DNA of 39,291 bases from JAGTVG01 sp964389805 (GCA_964389805.1 CAYMFU010000200.1:1-39291); one strand, 5' to 3'; counted from the first letter of the stretch, positions 1 through 8,143 are shown. Notes: generated by a model not told the origin, from the letters alone. Numbers and translations are program-made.

Positions 1-1521
1 TGAACCTCCCAGATTAAATGTAATGGGGAGGACCAATCTGACATTCACTTTTTCTCCTTGTTGGCTTCCAGGATTCCACGTGGGGCTATTTTGGATAACC
101 CTGACCGCTTCCTCGTCACATAAATCGCCTATACCTCTGACACATTTTACATTAGCGACAGATCCTTCTTTAGTGACAACGAATTCAATGAATACCTTGC
201 CTTCAATTCCAGCTTTTCGTGCTTCTTCAGGATATTTAAGATTCTCTGAAATAAACTTATAAAAGGCTGGTAAACCATCTACAGGAACTGGTTGTTTATC
301 AACGACTTTAAAAATCTCTTCCCCTTCAATATCATTAGGAGTGGATATTTCTAAGTGCTCCTTATCTATCTTACCTAAAATCACAAATACATAATCTGAT
401 TCGTTGGTCAGATAGAATGATTTATAGGAATACTTTTCCAGGATATTATTAAAATCAAAATCGGAAACGTTTCCCTGGATACCTTTGGCGATATAAAACT
501 CAGTTGAAGGATTTTCTTCCCTGAGCTTATTTAATTTTTCCGACATCCCTGGAGACAGGGATTCAACAGACTCATAGGACCAGCCAGTTCCAAGGACGGG
601 TAGGTCCTTGTCAGCTTGTGCTATTTCATTCAAAGTATAGCCCTGCTCACATGAAAAAAAGTAAAACATGGCGACAACAATTGAAACCATAACTGTCCAT
701 CTGAGAACAGCTGGCTTCTTTTTTTCTGATTTGATCATCTTGATTCTTTTTACTGTTTGAGATTTACTGAAATGGTTACTTAAAGTCAGGTTATGCTTTT
801 GCAGAACCTGACGGCCTAACAGTGCAATGAACCCCTGCTTATTCGAGTTTGCTAATGCAAACTCGTCGGCGAGAAATTCATGAATACTCAGCATGGCCTT
901 TTTATAACCATGAAAAATTGGATTAAACCAGAAAATAATGCGCAAAATTTCCAGATAAATTAAGTCAAATGTATGTTTTTGACGTATATGTCCTTCTTCA
1001 TGTTTAATGATGAAGTTGGATTCATTTTCATTTAGACTCTGGGAATCATCCCAGAATAAGTATTTGTAAAAACTACTTGTCGGCAATTCACCTTTCGTTT
1101 TTATAATTGTATATTTTTCAACCTTTTGTGATCTGTCAGAATTAATCCTGATATGTTTAAAAGTGAAATACAATTCATATAAGAATCTTGCAAAGAAAAA
1201 TGCCAATCCTATAAAATATATAAGAGTAATGGCATGAGTAAGATTAAATGGGGACTGCGAAGTAATAATTGTATTCCCATCACTTATGATTATTTCCGGG
1301 AGCTGAATCGCATGATGAATAGAAGTTGAATACTCAATTTTCTGAACATCTAAAATGGGGAATCTTAAAATGGGTAAGATTATCGCTAAGAATGAACTCG
1401 ATATCAGGTAAATCCGGTTGAATTTCGAATTTTTATCTCCTAAATATACTAATATATAAATCAGGTAAAATACGCTGATTATGATGCTTGTTTCTATCAG
1501 ATATTTTAATATCTCATTCAT
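1..1521 (-). CDS. M56 family (BlaR1-like) membrane metalloprotease with TonB C-terminal domain, truncated by window edge
   Basis: The frame is open from the ATG at 1521 to base 1 with no stop, so the 3' end lies outside the window. The first residues (MNEILKYLIETSIIISVFYL) form a membrane segment. A zinc-protease HEXXH motif is seen as HEEGH at about residues 174-178, inside the stretch FIIKHEEGHIRQKHTFDL. A further membrane segment follows around residue 255. The C-terminal part in the window reads as a TonB C-terminal domain (YPEEARKAGIEGKVFIEFVV, then a run ending LVLPITFNLGGS). Families of this build sense envelope stress or beta-lactams and, by analogy with BlaR1, relieve repression by the partner BlaI. 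The start codon overlaps the blaI stop codon (ATGA, 1518-1521), so the two are translationally coupled. The signal sensed here is not known. Confidence 0.9.
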   Translation of the reverse strand, partial: MNEILKYLIETSIIISVFYLIYILVYLGDKNSKFNRIYLISSSFLAIILPILRFPILDVQKIEYSTSIHHAIQLPEIIISDGNTIITSQSPFNLTHAITLIYFIGLAFFFARFLYELYFTFKHIRINSDRSQKVEKYTIIKTKGELPTSSFYKYLFWDDSQSLNENESNFIIKHEEGHIRQKHTFDLIYLEILRIIFWFNPIFHGYKKAMLSIHEFLADEFALANSNKQGFIALLGRQVLQKHNLTLSNHFSKSQTVKRIKMIKSEKKKPAVLRWTVMVSIVVAMFYFFSCEQGYTLNEIAQADKDLPVLGTGWSYESVESLSPGMSEKLNKLREENPSTEFYIAKGIQGNVSDFDFNNILEKYSYKSFYLTNESDYVFVILGKIDKEHLEISTPNDIEGEEIFKVVDKQPVPVDGLPAFYKFISENLKYPEEARKAGIEGKVFIEFVVTKEGSVANVKCVRGIGDLCDEEAVRVIQNSPTWNPGSQQGEKVNVRLVLPITFNLGGS

Positions 1522-1898
1522 TCTTTATCCGATTTAAGATCCTCCTCGACATATTTCATGATTTCTTCCATATCATTGATGTCCAGATCGTTTTCCTTTG
1601 CAAAAAATGAAACCAGGTTCTGAATGGAACCGCCAAAATAATTGCCCATAAAATTTCTCAGAAAAAAGCTGCGGTACTCGTCTTTTGCAATTAGTGGGAA
1701 ATATTCATGAGTTTTACCAAAAGAATTGTATCCAACAAATCCTTTTTTTTCAAGTATCCTGATAATGGTCGAGACCGTATTGTAGGCAGGTTTTGGTTCA
1801 GACATTTTTTCGATCACCTCTTTTACAAATCCTTTTTTAATCTCCCAGAGGATCTGCATCACTTGTTCTTCCGCTTTTGTAAGTTCTTTGATGTCCAT
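1518..1898 (-). CDS. BlaI/MecI/CopY family transcriptional repressor
   Basis: This 126-residue protein matches the usual size and layout of BlaI-type repressors. An N-terminal winged helix (about residues 5-72) carries the family pattern LTKAEEQVMQILWEIKKGFV and YNTVSTIIRILEKKGFV. A short acidic C-terminal dimerisation region follows (NLVSFFAKENDLDINDMEEI). It would repress its own operon until the downstream M56 protease is activated. It overlaps the M56 gene by four bases and lies behind a promoter studded with AACTAA/TTAGTT half-sites, which are the likely operators. The start at 1898 gives the canonical N-terminus. The family assignment is firm; the regulon is not known. Confidence 0.95.
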   Translation of the reverse strand: MDIKELTKAEEQVMQILWEIKKGFVKEVIEKMSEPKPAYNTVSTIIRILEKKGFVGYNSFGKTHEYFPLIAKDEYRSFFLRNFMGNYFGGSIQNLVSFFAKENDLDINDMEEIMKYVEEDLKSDKE

Positions 1899-1916
1899 TA
1901 TATCTAAGTTCTACGG

Positions 1917-1961
1917 TAAACGTACAACTAAGGTTTTAGTTTTGCAACTAAATTATTAGTT
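1917..1961 (-). promoter_or_regulatory. blaI promoter overlapped by four phased operator half-sites
   Basis: On the minus strand a TTG (1945-1947) is followed 20 bases later by TACGTTTA (1917-1924), one base off the Bacteroidota -7 consensus TAnnTTTG. Across and upstream of it lie AACTAA (1926-1931), TTAGTT (1936-1941), AACTAA (1946-1951) and TTAGTT (1956-1961). These alternate in orientation at an exact 10-base period, so each neighbouring pair forms an inverted repeat with a four-base spacer. This is what a dimeric winged-helix repressor binding on one face of the helix would use. Assigning it to BlaI is inference from position. Confidence 0.65.
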
Positions 1962-2040
1962 AATTTTAAAAAAAAATATGTTTTTGGCATTTTTTAAAAA
2001 TATATGAAGGAATCTCTAACCTGAAGTAATGTTACCACAC

Positions 2041-2048
2041 TATATTTG
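2041..2048 (+). promoter_or_regulatory. -7 promoter element before the cytochrome/VCBS gene
   Basis: TATATTTG matches the Bacteroidota -7 consensus TAnnTTTG exactly and lies 20 bases before the ATG at 2069. No clear TTTG -33 box is seen at the expected distance. Confidence 0.4.
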
Positions 2049-2068
2049 TTCTCGCATATTATGTGAAT

Positions 2069-3628
2069 ATGTTATCGATGACGAAATTTTTTATATACAG
2101 GAAACTTTACTTCTTAGTATTTCTTTCTTTTTTAATATTCAGTTGCAATTCGGAACGCAGCAAGATTGATGATGATATCATTCATGCAGGAGGTGAGTTG
2201 GCTCAAATCCACTGTACTTCCTGTCATGTATTTACTCCCCCCACATTATTAGATAAAGAAACCTGGCAATTAAATGTTTTGCCGAGAATGGGGCGCAGGC
2301 TTGGAATGGACCATCATTCCATTTTGCATTATCCCAACATAAGTCCGATCTGGCAATTGAATGAACCAGTAATGGAGCAGGAAGAATGGGAAAAGATAGT
2401 AGCATACTTTATCGAAAGAAGTCCCAAGGAAATGCCAAAAGCCATTTTACCTGCTATACCTGAGATAGATCCGCAACTATTCAGGGTTGCGAATTTTGCT
2501 GATAGTTTATCAGGAAGTTCCATTATTACTATGATAAAGTATGATTCAATTACAGAAAATGTTTTTGCAGCGGATGGGATGACTAATACATTATACAAAC
2601 TGGATATATCTGGAAATATTGAACAAAAACTGATACTGGATAGCCCTCCCACTGATATGACTTTTCTGAAAAGCGGATTTGATGTTACGTTGCCAGGAAT
2701 ATTACACCCCAATAACGAGAATAAAGGAACTATACTTCGACATGATGAGTCTATGCAATTCGATTCTGAATCTTTTGATGTCATTTTGGATTCTTTATTC
2801 AGGCCCGTCAGGAGTATATACAAGGATTTTTCAGGGGATGATAAAGATGATTACCTTGTTTGTGAATATGGAAATGATATTGGGCGGTTGACTTTTTACA
2901 GGGCTACTTCATCGGGAGAATTTTCACGAGAAGTAATAGAAGAAATTCCAGGATCCATATCCATGGAAGCGTATGACTTTAATAAAGACGGGTATGATGA
3001 TGTCATCGTTCTGTTTGCTCAGGGTGATGAGCGAATTGTCATTTATTATAATGATGGTCAGGGAAATTTCAGTGTCAAAAATATGAAAATCGTGGAAAGG
3101 TATCCGGCTGTATATGGATCCATGTATCTTGATCTGCAGGATTTCAATGATGATGGCCATATCGATATCCTATATGTTTGTGGTGATAATTTTGACTATT
3201 CCATGATCCTGAAACCATATCATGGTATCCGGATTCTTGAGAATGATGGGAATGGTAATTTTTCCCTGAAATATTTTTTCTCCATTTATGGTGCTGCTAA
3301 AGCTGAGGTAAATGATTATGATGGGGATGGAGATTTGGATATGATGGTAGCTGCTAATTTTGCCGACATGAATAATAATCCGGAAAGAGGCATTATGTAT
3401 TTAGAATGTCTTGGGCTTTATAATTATAAGCCCTACTCTTTTACTGCAGCCAGTGATAACCAGTGGAATACAATTACTACAGGAGATTTTGACAAGGATG
3501 GGGACCTCGATATTCTGGTCGGTGCTATGTATCTTCAAAATGTTTTAACCATTCAAAAGGTAAATAATGCTGAAGAGATAGAAAAGAAGAGGGCTTCAAT
3601 ACTGCTTTTTGAGAATACCTTAAATTAA
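2069..3628 (+). CDS. lipoprotein with c-type haem site and VCBS/FG-GAP repeats
   Basis: The protein starts with a lipoprotein signal peptide ending at LIFSC (Cys about residue 26). Next is a c-type haem-binding motif, CTSCH (about 49-53), within a roughly 100-residue cytochrome-like region. The rest is a repeat domain with calcium-loop motifs of the VCBS/FG-GAP type, such as DFNKDGYDD, DFNDDGHID, DYDGDGDLD and DFDKDGDLD. VCBS/FG-GAP repeats fold as a seven-bladed propeller. It is probably lipid-anchored outside the inner membrane, with the haem domain taking or passing electrons; the substrate is unknown. Start candidates are GTG 2063, ATG 2069 and ATG 2078; 2069 is chosen as the first ATG after the -7 element. 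The gene converges with the DUF4159 gene four bases after its stop. Confidence 0.85.
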   Translation: MLSMTKFFIYRKLYFLVFLSFLIFSCNSERSKIDDDIIHAGGELAQIHCTSCHVFTPPTLLDKETWQLNVLPRMGRRLGMDHHSILHYPNISPIWQLNEPVMEQEEWEKIVAYFIERSPKEMPKAILPAIPEIDPQLFRVANFADSLSGSSIITMIKYDSITENVFAADGMTNTLYKLDISGNIEQKLILDSPPTDMTFLKSGFDVTLPGILHPNNENKGTILRHDESMQFDSESFDVILDSLFRPVRSIYKDFSGDDKDDYLVCEYGNDIGRLTFYRATSSGEFSREVIEEIPGSISMEAYDFNKDGYDDVIVLFAQGDERIVIYYNDGQGNFSVKNMKIVERYPAVYGSMYLDLQDFNDDGHIDILYVCGDNFDYSMILKPYHGIRILENDGNGNFSLKYFFSIYGAAKAEVNDYDGDGDLDMMVAANFADMNNNPERGIMYLECLGLYNYKPYSFTAASDNQWNTITTGDFDKDGDLDILVGAMYLQNVLTIQKVNNAEEIEKKRASILLFENTLN

Positions 3629-3632
3629 ATGG

Positions 3633-4319
3633 CTAGTATTGAGTAAAAGCAAAAGATATTATATTTGCACCCATTTTTAAGGCCTCCAGGCGCAATTCCT
3701 CAGGATCGTTGTATATGCTCTGATCTTCCCAGCCATTTCCTAGATCACATTCATATGAGTAAAAGCATACTACTTTACCTTCATGAATAAGTGCAAAACC
3801 CTGTGATGGTTTGCCATCGTGTTCATGAATTTTAGGCAACCCTTTTGGGAAATTATACTTTTGCTTGTAGATCGGGTGAGAATAGGGTAGTTCAATGAAT
3901 TCCAATTCCGGGAAGACTTTTTTCATTTCGAGCCGTACGAACTGGTCTAGCCCGTAATTATCATCAATATGCAGGAATCCTCCTGCAATCAGATAATCTC
4001 TCAGGTTCTCAGCTTCCTGTGTTGATAAGACAACGTTGCCATGTCCGGTCATATATATGTAGGGATAAAGAAAGAGATCACTACTACCAACTTCCACAAT
4101 ATCTTCCTCCCGGGACAGCCCCAAGTTTAGTTTGCTGTTGCAAAAATTGATCAGATTAGGGAGGGCTGTTTTATTAGCATACCAATCGCCCCCGCCATTA
4201 TATTTGAGTTTAGCTATTTTAATAGCTTGTGTATAAACCGGACTGTACCCCCTAAGGAGGAGAAATATTACAAATAGTATGACTTGTATCTTTTTCAACG
4301 GCGGTTTATTATGAACCAT
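3633..4319 (-). CDS. DUF4159 family exported protein
   Basis: About 228 residues with an N-terminal signal peptide (a hydrophobic run ending near SPVYTQ) and a DUF4159 body. The typical pattern is visible: YNGGGDWYANKTALPNLINF, then GHGNVVLSTQEAENLRDYL, then GGFLHIDDNYGLD. The fold resembles a class I glutamine-amidotransferase-like or flavodoxin-like domain, and the function is not established. An in-frame ATG 21 bases upstream (4340) is also possible; the start at 4319 gives a more ordinary, positively charged signal-peptide N-terminus. The gene stands alone, between a convergent gene downstream and dinB upstream on the same strand. Confidence 0.75.
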   Translation of the reverse strand: MVHNKPPLKKIQVILFVIFLLLRGYSPVYTQAIKIAKLKYNGGGDWYANKTALPNLINFCNSKLNLGLSREEDIVEVGSSDLFLYPYIYMTGHGNVVLSTQEAENLRDYLIAGGFLHIDDNYGLDQFVRLEMKKVFPELEFIELPYSHPIYKQKYNFPKGLPKIHEHDGKPSQGFALIHEGKVVCFYSYECDLGNGWEDQSIYNDPEELRLEALKMGANIISFAFTQY

Positions 4320-4388
4320 TATCAAAGATATTAATTTCAAATTAAAATATAGCCCAATTTTAAGGAGACAATTGTTGCGGCTTTTCTT

Positions 4389-5588
4389 TTATCCCTTAAA
4401 CAGGTTTTGGTTCATCCTGATTCTATTGCTCGTGTCCAGAGTAACGGCCCTGATTACACTTTTTGGACCATGTTTGACCTTCATCCTGTCCATGGCACTG
4501 TGCAGGTTAATATCACTAATGGTATCGTCGAAAAGATTGATCTGATAATTTCCATGTACCAGTCCGCTGAAGCGTACTCCCACAAGGCGTATCAGCAGAC
4601 GTTTGGCATAAAGTTTATCAAATAGTTCCAGTGCCTGATGGATCAATGTTTTGTCAGAGGAAGTATATGAGATCTTCCGTTGCATGGATACATTTTCGAA
4701 ATTGCTGTACCGGATCTTAACTGCAATGCAGGAGGTAAGTTTTTGCTCTTTCCGCAGCTGGAAGGCTATCTTTTCTACCATTGCCGTGATAACAGATTTC
4801 ATCATTTTTACATCTATGGTATCAGATTCAAAGGTCATTTCAGTAGAGATGGATTTTTGTTCACTATGAGGCACTACCGGTGAATGGTCTATGCCATTAG
4901 CCCGTTTCCAGAGTTCTGTCCCATTTTTCCCAAATGCTGCCTGAAGCATTTCTATTGGCATCAGCCTGAGCGTATGTACGGTTTTGATCCCCATCTCCAT
5001 AAGAAACTGACCGGTTTTTTCTCCCACCATCGGGATCTTACGAATAGGGAGTGGATCCAGAAATGTTTTTTCGTGACCCTTCAGGATGTGCCGTTGCCCA
5101 TTTGGTTTGGATTCGCCAGTAGCTACTTTTGATACGAGTTTGTTGATGGATAAACCCATAGATATGGGAAGGCCACTTTCATGAATGATCCTTTTTCTCA
5201 GCCAGCTTCCCCACTTATAACAGCCAAAAAAACGATCCATTCCTGTGACATCAATATAAAATTCATCGATCGAAGATTTTTCAAATAAGGGCGATGATTC
5301 AGCGATGATCTCTGTGATCGAGCGGGAATACTTACTATAAGCATCCATGTCGCCTGAAATTATGATGGCATCAGGACAAAGCTGACGTGCGAGCCTCATG
5401 GGCATACCTGAATATACTCCAAAATGCCGGGATTCATAACTGCATGCAGCAACCACACCCCGGTCACCTGAGCCCCCGATGATCAGTGGCTTGTCTTTCA
5501 GACGATTGTCCCGGAGACATTCGACCGATACAAAAAACGTGTCTAGATCCATATGAATGACGGACCTGTGTTTGGGAGGGTATAACAT
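4389..5588 (-). CDS. dinB: DNA polymerase IV (Y-family translesion polymerase)
   Basis: A 399-residue Y-family polymerase. The first catalytic carboxylates lie in IHMDLDTFFVSVE (Asp14, Asp16), and the catalytic pair Asp108-Glu109 in SSIDEFYID. Palm and fingers follow to about residue 165, then the thumb with helix-hairpin-helix features (PMVGEKTGQFLMEMGIKTVH), then the little-finger domain to about 385. QINLF at 349-353 fits the beta-clamp-binding consensus. The enzyme copies past damaged bases with low fidelity. The upstream region carries a palindrome and a 13-base sequence repeated before the nearby XRE/S24 regulator, which suggests damage-type regulation. The 90-residue gene at 5758 is divergent from it. 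Confidence 0.95.
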   Translation of the reverse strand: MLYPPKHRSVIHMDLDTFFVSVECLRDNRLKDKPLIIGGSGDRGVVAACSYESRHFGVYSGMPMRLARQLCPDAIIISGDMDAYSKYSRSITEIIAESSPLFEKSSIDEFYIDVTGMDRFFGCYKWGSWLRKRIIHESGLPISMGLSINKLVSKVATGESKPNGQRHILKGHEKTFLDPLPIRKIPMVGEKTGQFLMEMGIKTVHTLRLMPIEMLQAAFGKNGTELWKRANGIDHSPVVPHSEQKSISTEMTFESDTIDVKMMKSVITAMVEKIAFQLRKEQKLTSCIAVKIRYSNFENVSMQRKISYTSSDKTLIHQALELFDKLYAKRLLIRLVGVRFSGLVHGNYQINLFDDTISDINLHSAMDRMKVKHGPKSVIRAVTLDTSNRIRMNQNLFKG

Positions 5589-5630
5589 ATCGTATCTGCC
5601 CGATAATTAAACATTTAAGTTTTTTTTAAC

Positions 5631-5663
5631 ACCAAATGCTAAAAATATTAACAATATTTTGCC
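5631..5663. promoter_or_regulatory. palindromic operator candidate between dinB and the 90-residue gene
   Basis: AAAATATT (5642-5649), AAC, AATATTTT (5653-5660) is a perfect inverted repeat, flanked by GCT on the left and GCC on the right. The sequence GCTAAAAATATTA at 5638-5650 recurs exactly at 6180-6192 over the start codon of the S24 regulator, and the flanking ACCAAA is also shared. It lies about 45 bases upstream of the dinB start. Binding by the S24 regulator is an inference. Confidence 0.55.
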
Positions 5664-5757
5664 TTGTTAAACTAAATTGACTAAATTTATGTACTAAAAT
5701 ACTAAAAATAATGGCAATATTGAAATAATAACACCGCTTTTTAAAACAACATACGCT

Positions 5758-6030
5758 ATGTCAAATGCCCAGAAAATAAAAATATATTCAAAAAAATTAC
5801 CCTCAGGGAACAGCCAGGTGAAATTTTATCTCACTACCCAGAGCGGGAATCCCTATTACGGGTATATTCTTGTAGAGCCGGATAAAACGGTCCGTTATAT
5901 TGTGGAAACCATACTTAAAAAATTGGATGGAATAGATCAGCCGGATGCTTATTATCATAAACACCTGTATAATGTAGGGACCAGATCGATTTTTGATTCT
6001 ACATTCCTGGTGTTCAATCAAATAATTTAA
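5758..6030 (+). CDS. hypothetical 90-residue protein between dinB and the S24 regulator
   Basis: A small protein starting MSNAQKIKIYSKKLPSGNSQ and ending near FLVFNQII. No signal peptide, membrane segment or cysteine is evident. The composition is soluble and rich in Lys and Tyr. A strand-like N-terminal half (KFYLTTQSGNPYYGYILVEP) precedes a helix (DKTVRYIVETILKKLDG). I do not recognise a family. It is divergent from dinB, shares that promoter region with the palindromic operator, and is followed by the S24 regulator on the same strand. A role in the same damage- or stress-linked regulon is a guess from position only. The clean ORF, codon use and dedicated intergenic spacing suggest it is real. 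Confidence 0.65.
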   Translation: MSNAQKIKIYSKKLPSGNSQVKFYLTTQSGNPYYGYILVEPDKTVRYIVETILKKLDGIDQPDAYYHKHLYNVGTRSIFDSTFLVFNQII

Positions 6031-6042
6031 GAGGTGTTCTTA

Positions 6043-6109
6043 TCCTGTTTGTTAAAATTATCGGGTCCGTTGCATTGAGAATCACCTGATAATACTTTGT
6101 TAAACAGGA
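6043..6109. repeat. interrupted inverted repeat after the 90-residue gene
   Basis: TCCTGTTT (6043-6050) and TTATC plus GGGT (6058-6066) on the left mirror ACCTGATAA (6084-6092) and AAACAGGA (6102-6109) on the right, with a loop of about 17 bases. It sits 12 bases after the stop of the small gene, so it could act as a transcript-ending or stabilising hairpin, although no T-run follows. Confidence 0.45.
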
Positions 6110-6171
6110 CCCTTTAGCCAATATTTTTAATATTTCTTGCTAAAATGATTAGAAATTGCGAATTTAGATCA

Positions 6172-6192
6172 ACCAAATTGCTAAAAATATTA
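6172..6192 (+). promoter_or_regulatory. second copy of the dinB-region operator, overlapping the S24 gene start
   Basis: GCTAAAAATATTA (6180-6192) is identical to 5638-5650 and is preceded by ACCAAATT, where the other copy has ACCAAAT. It touches the ATG at 6192, a position suited to autorepression. An imperfect mirror made of AATATT blocks and TTGCTAAAA lies at 6116-6145. Confidence 0.5.
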
Positions 6193-6980
6193 TGAGCCTT
6201 GTTAGTGATAACATAAAGTTTTTACGTAAAAACAACCATCTTACCCAGGAACAACTAGCTGAAAAAATAGGAATTAAAAGATCCTTATTAGGTGCTTATG
6301 AAGAGGGTAGGGCTGATCCAAGGTTGAATAACCTATTAAAGATCTCCGAAATATTTAAAGTATCAGTCGATACTTTGATTAGCGAAGACGTATCAGGATT
6401 TGAAAGTGCTTTCGGGAATGTCTTCAATCAAAAGCCTAAATCAAAAGTATTGGCTATAACGGTTGATGAGGAAGGTGAGGAATATATTGATTTAATCCCA
6501 CAAAAAGCTTCAGCAGGGTATTTAAATGGTTATGCCGATCCTGAATACCTTGAGGATATGCCAAAATTCAAATTACCATTCCTGGCAAAAAACGGGACAT
6601 ACAGAGCCTTTGAAATCAGCGGAGATTCTATGCTGCCATTGTTGCCGGGTACGGTGATAATATGTAAGTATCTTGAATCTGCCAGCGATATAAAGGAAGG
6701 GAAGCCTTACATATTATTAACATCATCTGAAGGGATTGTATTTAAAAGGGTATGTATGGATGATTCAAAGGAAAATATATTTGAATTGGTGTCTGATAAT
6801 AAGTTTTATCAATCATATGAAGTGAAAACAGAGGATATTATGGAAGTCTGGGAAGCGATCATGTTCATAAGCCAAAATTTCCCTGATCCTTTCACTGAAC
6901 CCAGTACGGATATAGAAAATTTAAAAAATATTGTTCTCGACCTTCAACAGGAGGTAATAAAGTTAAAGGATAGAGACTGA
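6192..6980 (+). CDS. XRE-family regulator with S24 (LexA-like) peptidase domain
   Basis: 262 residues. An N-terminal XRE helix-turn-helix (about 5-62: NHLTQEQLAEKIGIKRSLLG, then YEEGRADP) is followed by a linker and an S24 domain. The self-cleavage site Ala108-Gly109 is in QKASAGY. The nucleophile Ser146 is in SGDSMLP, and the general-base Lys185 is in VFKRV. The hydrophilic C-terminus (residues 235-262) looks like a short coiled coil. Such proteins are HTH/S24 repressors, some of which self-cleave on RecA-filament contact; all residues needed are present. Its neighbour is dinB, and both share an upstream motif, so it is likely a damage-responsive repressor of itself and dinB. Direct evidence of RecA dependence cannot be seen from sequence. 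Confidence 0.9.
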   Translation: MSLVSDNIKFLRKNNHLTQEQLAEKIGIKRSLLGAYEEGRADPRLNNLLKISEIFKVSVDTLISEDVSGFESAFGNVFNQKPKSKVLAITVDEEGEEYIDLIPQKASAGYLNGYADPEYLEDMPKFKLPFLAKNGTYRAFEISGDSMLPLLPGTVIICKYLESASDIKEGKPYILLTSSEGIVFKRVCMDDSKENIFELVSDNKFYQSYEVKTEDIMEVWEAIMFISQNFPDPFTEPSTDIENLKNIVLDLQQEVIKLKDRD

Positions 6981-7036
6981 TCAATTCCATATAACTTTTG
7001 ATTTAAGGGGGGGTAAAATTTATATTTAGCTATCTG

Positions 7037-8128
7037 TCATTTTGGGGAGATCTGCTTTTTGATTAACCTCCTGTTAATTTTACCAGAATCTGTGAGCGTG
7101 AATTTCTTTATGACATAGATATCTTTAGGTATTTCAAACTTCGTTAATTGCGTTTTTATTATTCCCTTTATTTGGTCCAGGTCAATTTCAGAGTTCCTGG
7201 ATTCGAGTATCAATATAATTTTCTGACCCAGTTTTTCGTCAGGTATGTGGTCAATAAAAAATTCATTTTGAAAATTTTTCGATTCTAAGATATTCCGGAT
7301 CTTAAGCTCTAAAGTATTTATGTTGATCTTGATCCCGCCAGTATTGATGACCTGGTCAATTCGCCCTTTCCATTTGAATACATTATTACTTTTTATTTCA
7401 ACAAGATCATTGGTTATGATTGTTTCCCCCTTGCTTATCTTTCCTTTCACAGTCAAACACCCCCGGTGATCAGTTCCGATATCTATCCCTGGCAGCACCT
7501 TGAAATATTGAGATTGGTCTATCCCGGATAATTTCTTTAATGCAATATGGGATATGGTCTCAGTCATACCAAAACTGTGGTAGATATTGTTTCCCAGGGG
7601 TCTCAATTTCTCCTCCAGTTCCTTAGAAATAGCGGCTCCTCCAATGATAACATTATCTATCTTTTTGAAATTTGAGAACGATTGCGGATTCTTTAAGATC
7701 TCAACTACCTGATAGGGGACAAAAGAGGAGATGTCAATAGAATAATCAAACTCATGTTCAGATAGGGGATTGGCTGTAGGATTATAGGCATATAGATCCA
7801 GGTTTCCGGTCAATGATCTGACGATCACCATCTTTCCGCCAATATACCGCGGATCAAGACATAATAACACTCTTCCCCCTGACGTGATATTCAGGTATTC
7901 TAAAGTGGATTCAGCGCTTGCAATCATTTGATTGCGGTGAAGTGTTAATTCTTTCGGTTTGCCTGTAGATCCTGAGGATTTAAGCTTGAAAGTTTCTTTA
8001 TCTGATCTCCATTCAAGAATGAAGGAAAGTACTTCTTTCTCAAATTCTGGAAGATGTTCTAGTTGAGGAGTATCCTTATCGTAATCTTCCAGCAGGTGGT
8101 TGTTCCCATTGATCCATACCGATTTCAC
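7037..8128 (-). CDS. menE: o-succinylbenzoate-CoA ligase (menaquinone synthesis)
   Basis: An AMP-forming acyl-CoA ligase of 363 residues, shorter than the roughly 450-490 of most MenE proteins, as is common in Bacteroidota. The nucleotide-binding loop SSGSTGKPK is at 51-59, followed by YHSFGMTETISHIALK and the GRIDQVINTGGIKIN hinge. The catalytic lysine is in DSGKINRR (about Lys350). It would activate o-succinylbenzoate to its CoA thioester, the substrate for MenB. It is the last gene of menD-menB-menE, starting 15 bases after the menB stop. The generic AMP-binding family could allow other acids, but the men context settles the call. Confidence 0.88.
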   Translation of the reverse strand: MKSVWINGNNHLLEDYDKDTPQLEHLPEFEKEVLSFILEWRSDKETFKLKSSGSTGKPKELTLHRNQMIASAESTLEYLNITSGGRVLLCLDPRYIGGKMVIVRSLTGNLDLYAYNPTANPLSEHEFDYSIDISSFVPYQVVEILKNPQSFSNFKKIDNVIIGGAAISKELEEKLRPLGNNIYHSFGMTETISHIALKKLSGIDQSQYFKVLPGIDIGTDHRGCLTVKGKISKGETIITNDLVEIKSNNVFKWKGRIDQVINTGGIKININTLELKIRNILESKNFQNEFFIDHIPDEKLGQKIILILESRNSEIDLDQIKGIIKTQLTKFEIPKDIYVIKKFTLTDSGKINRRLIKKQISPK

Positions 8129-8143
8129 AGAACAGGCATTTTA

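Noticed and set aside
23..262. 79-codon plus-strand ORF at the left edge
   Set aside because: It lies antisense inside the clear M56-TonB gene, so it is a shadow frame.
2329..2823. 164-codon minus-strand ORF
   Set aside because: Antisense to the cytochrome/VCBS gene and without family features.
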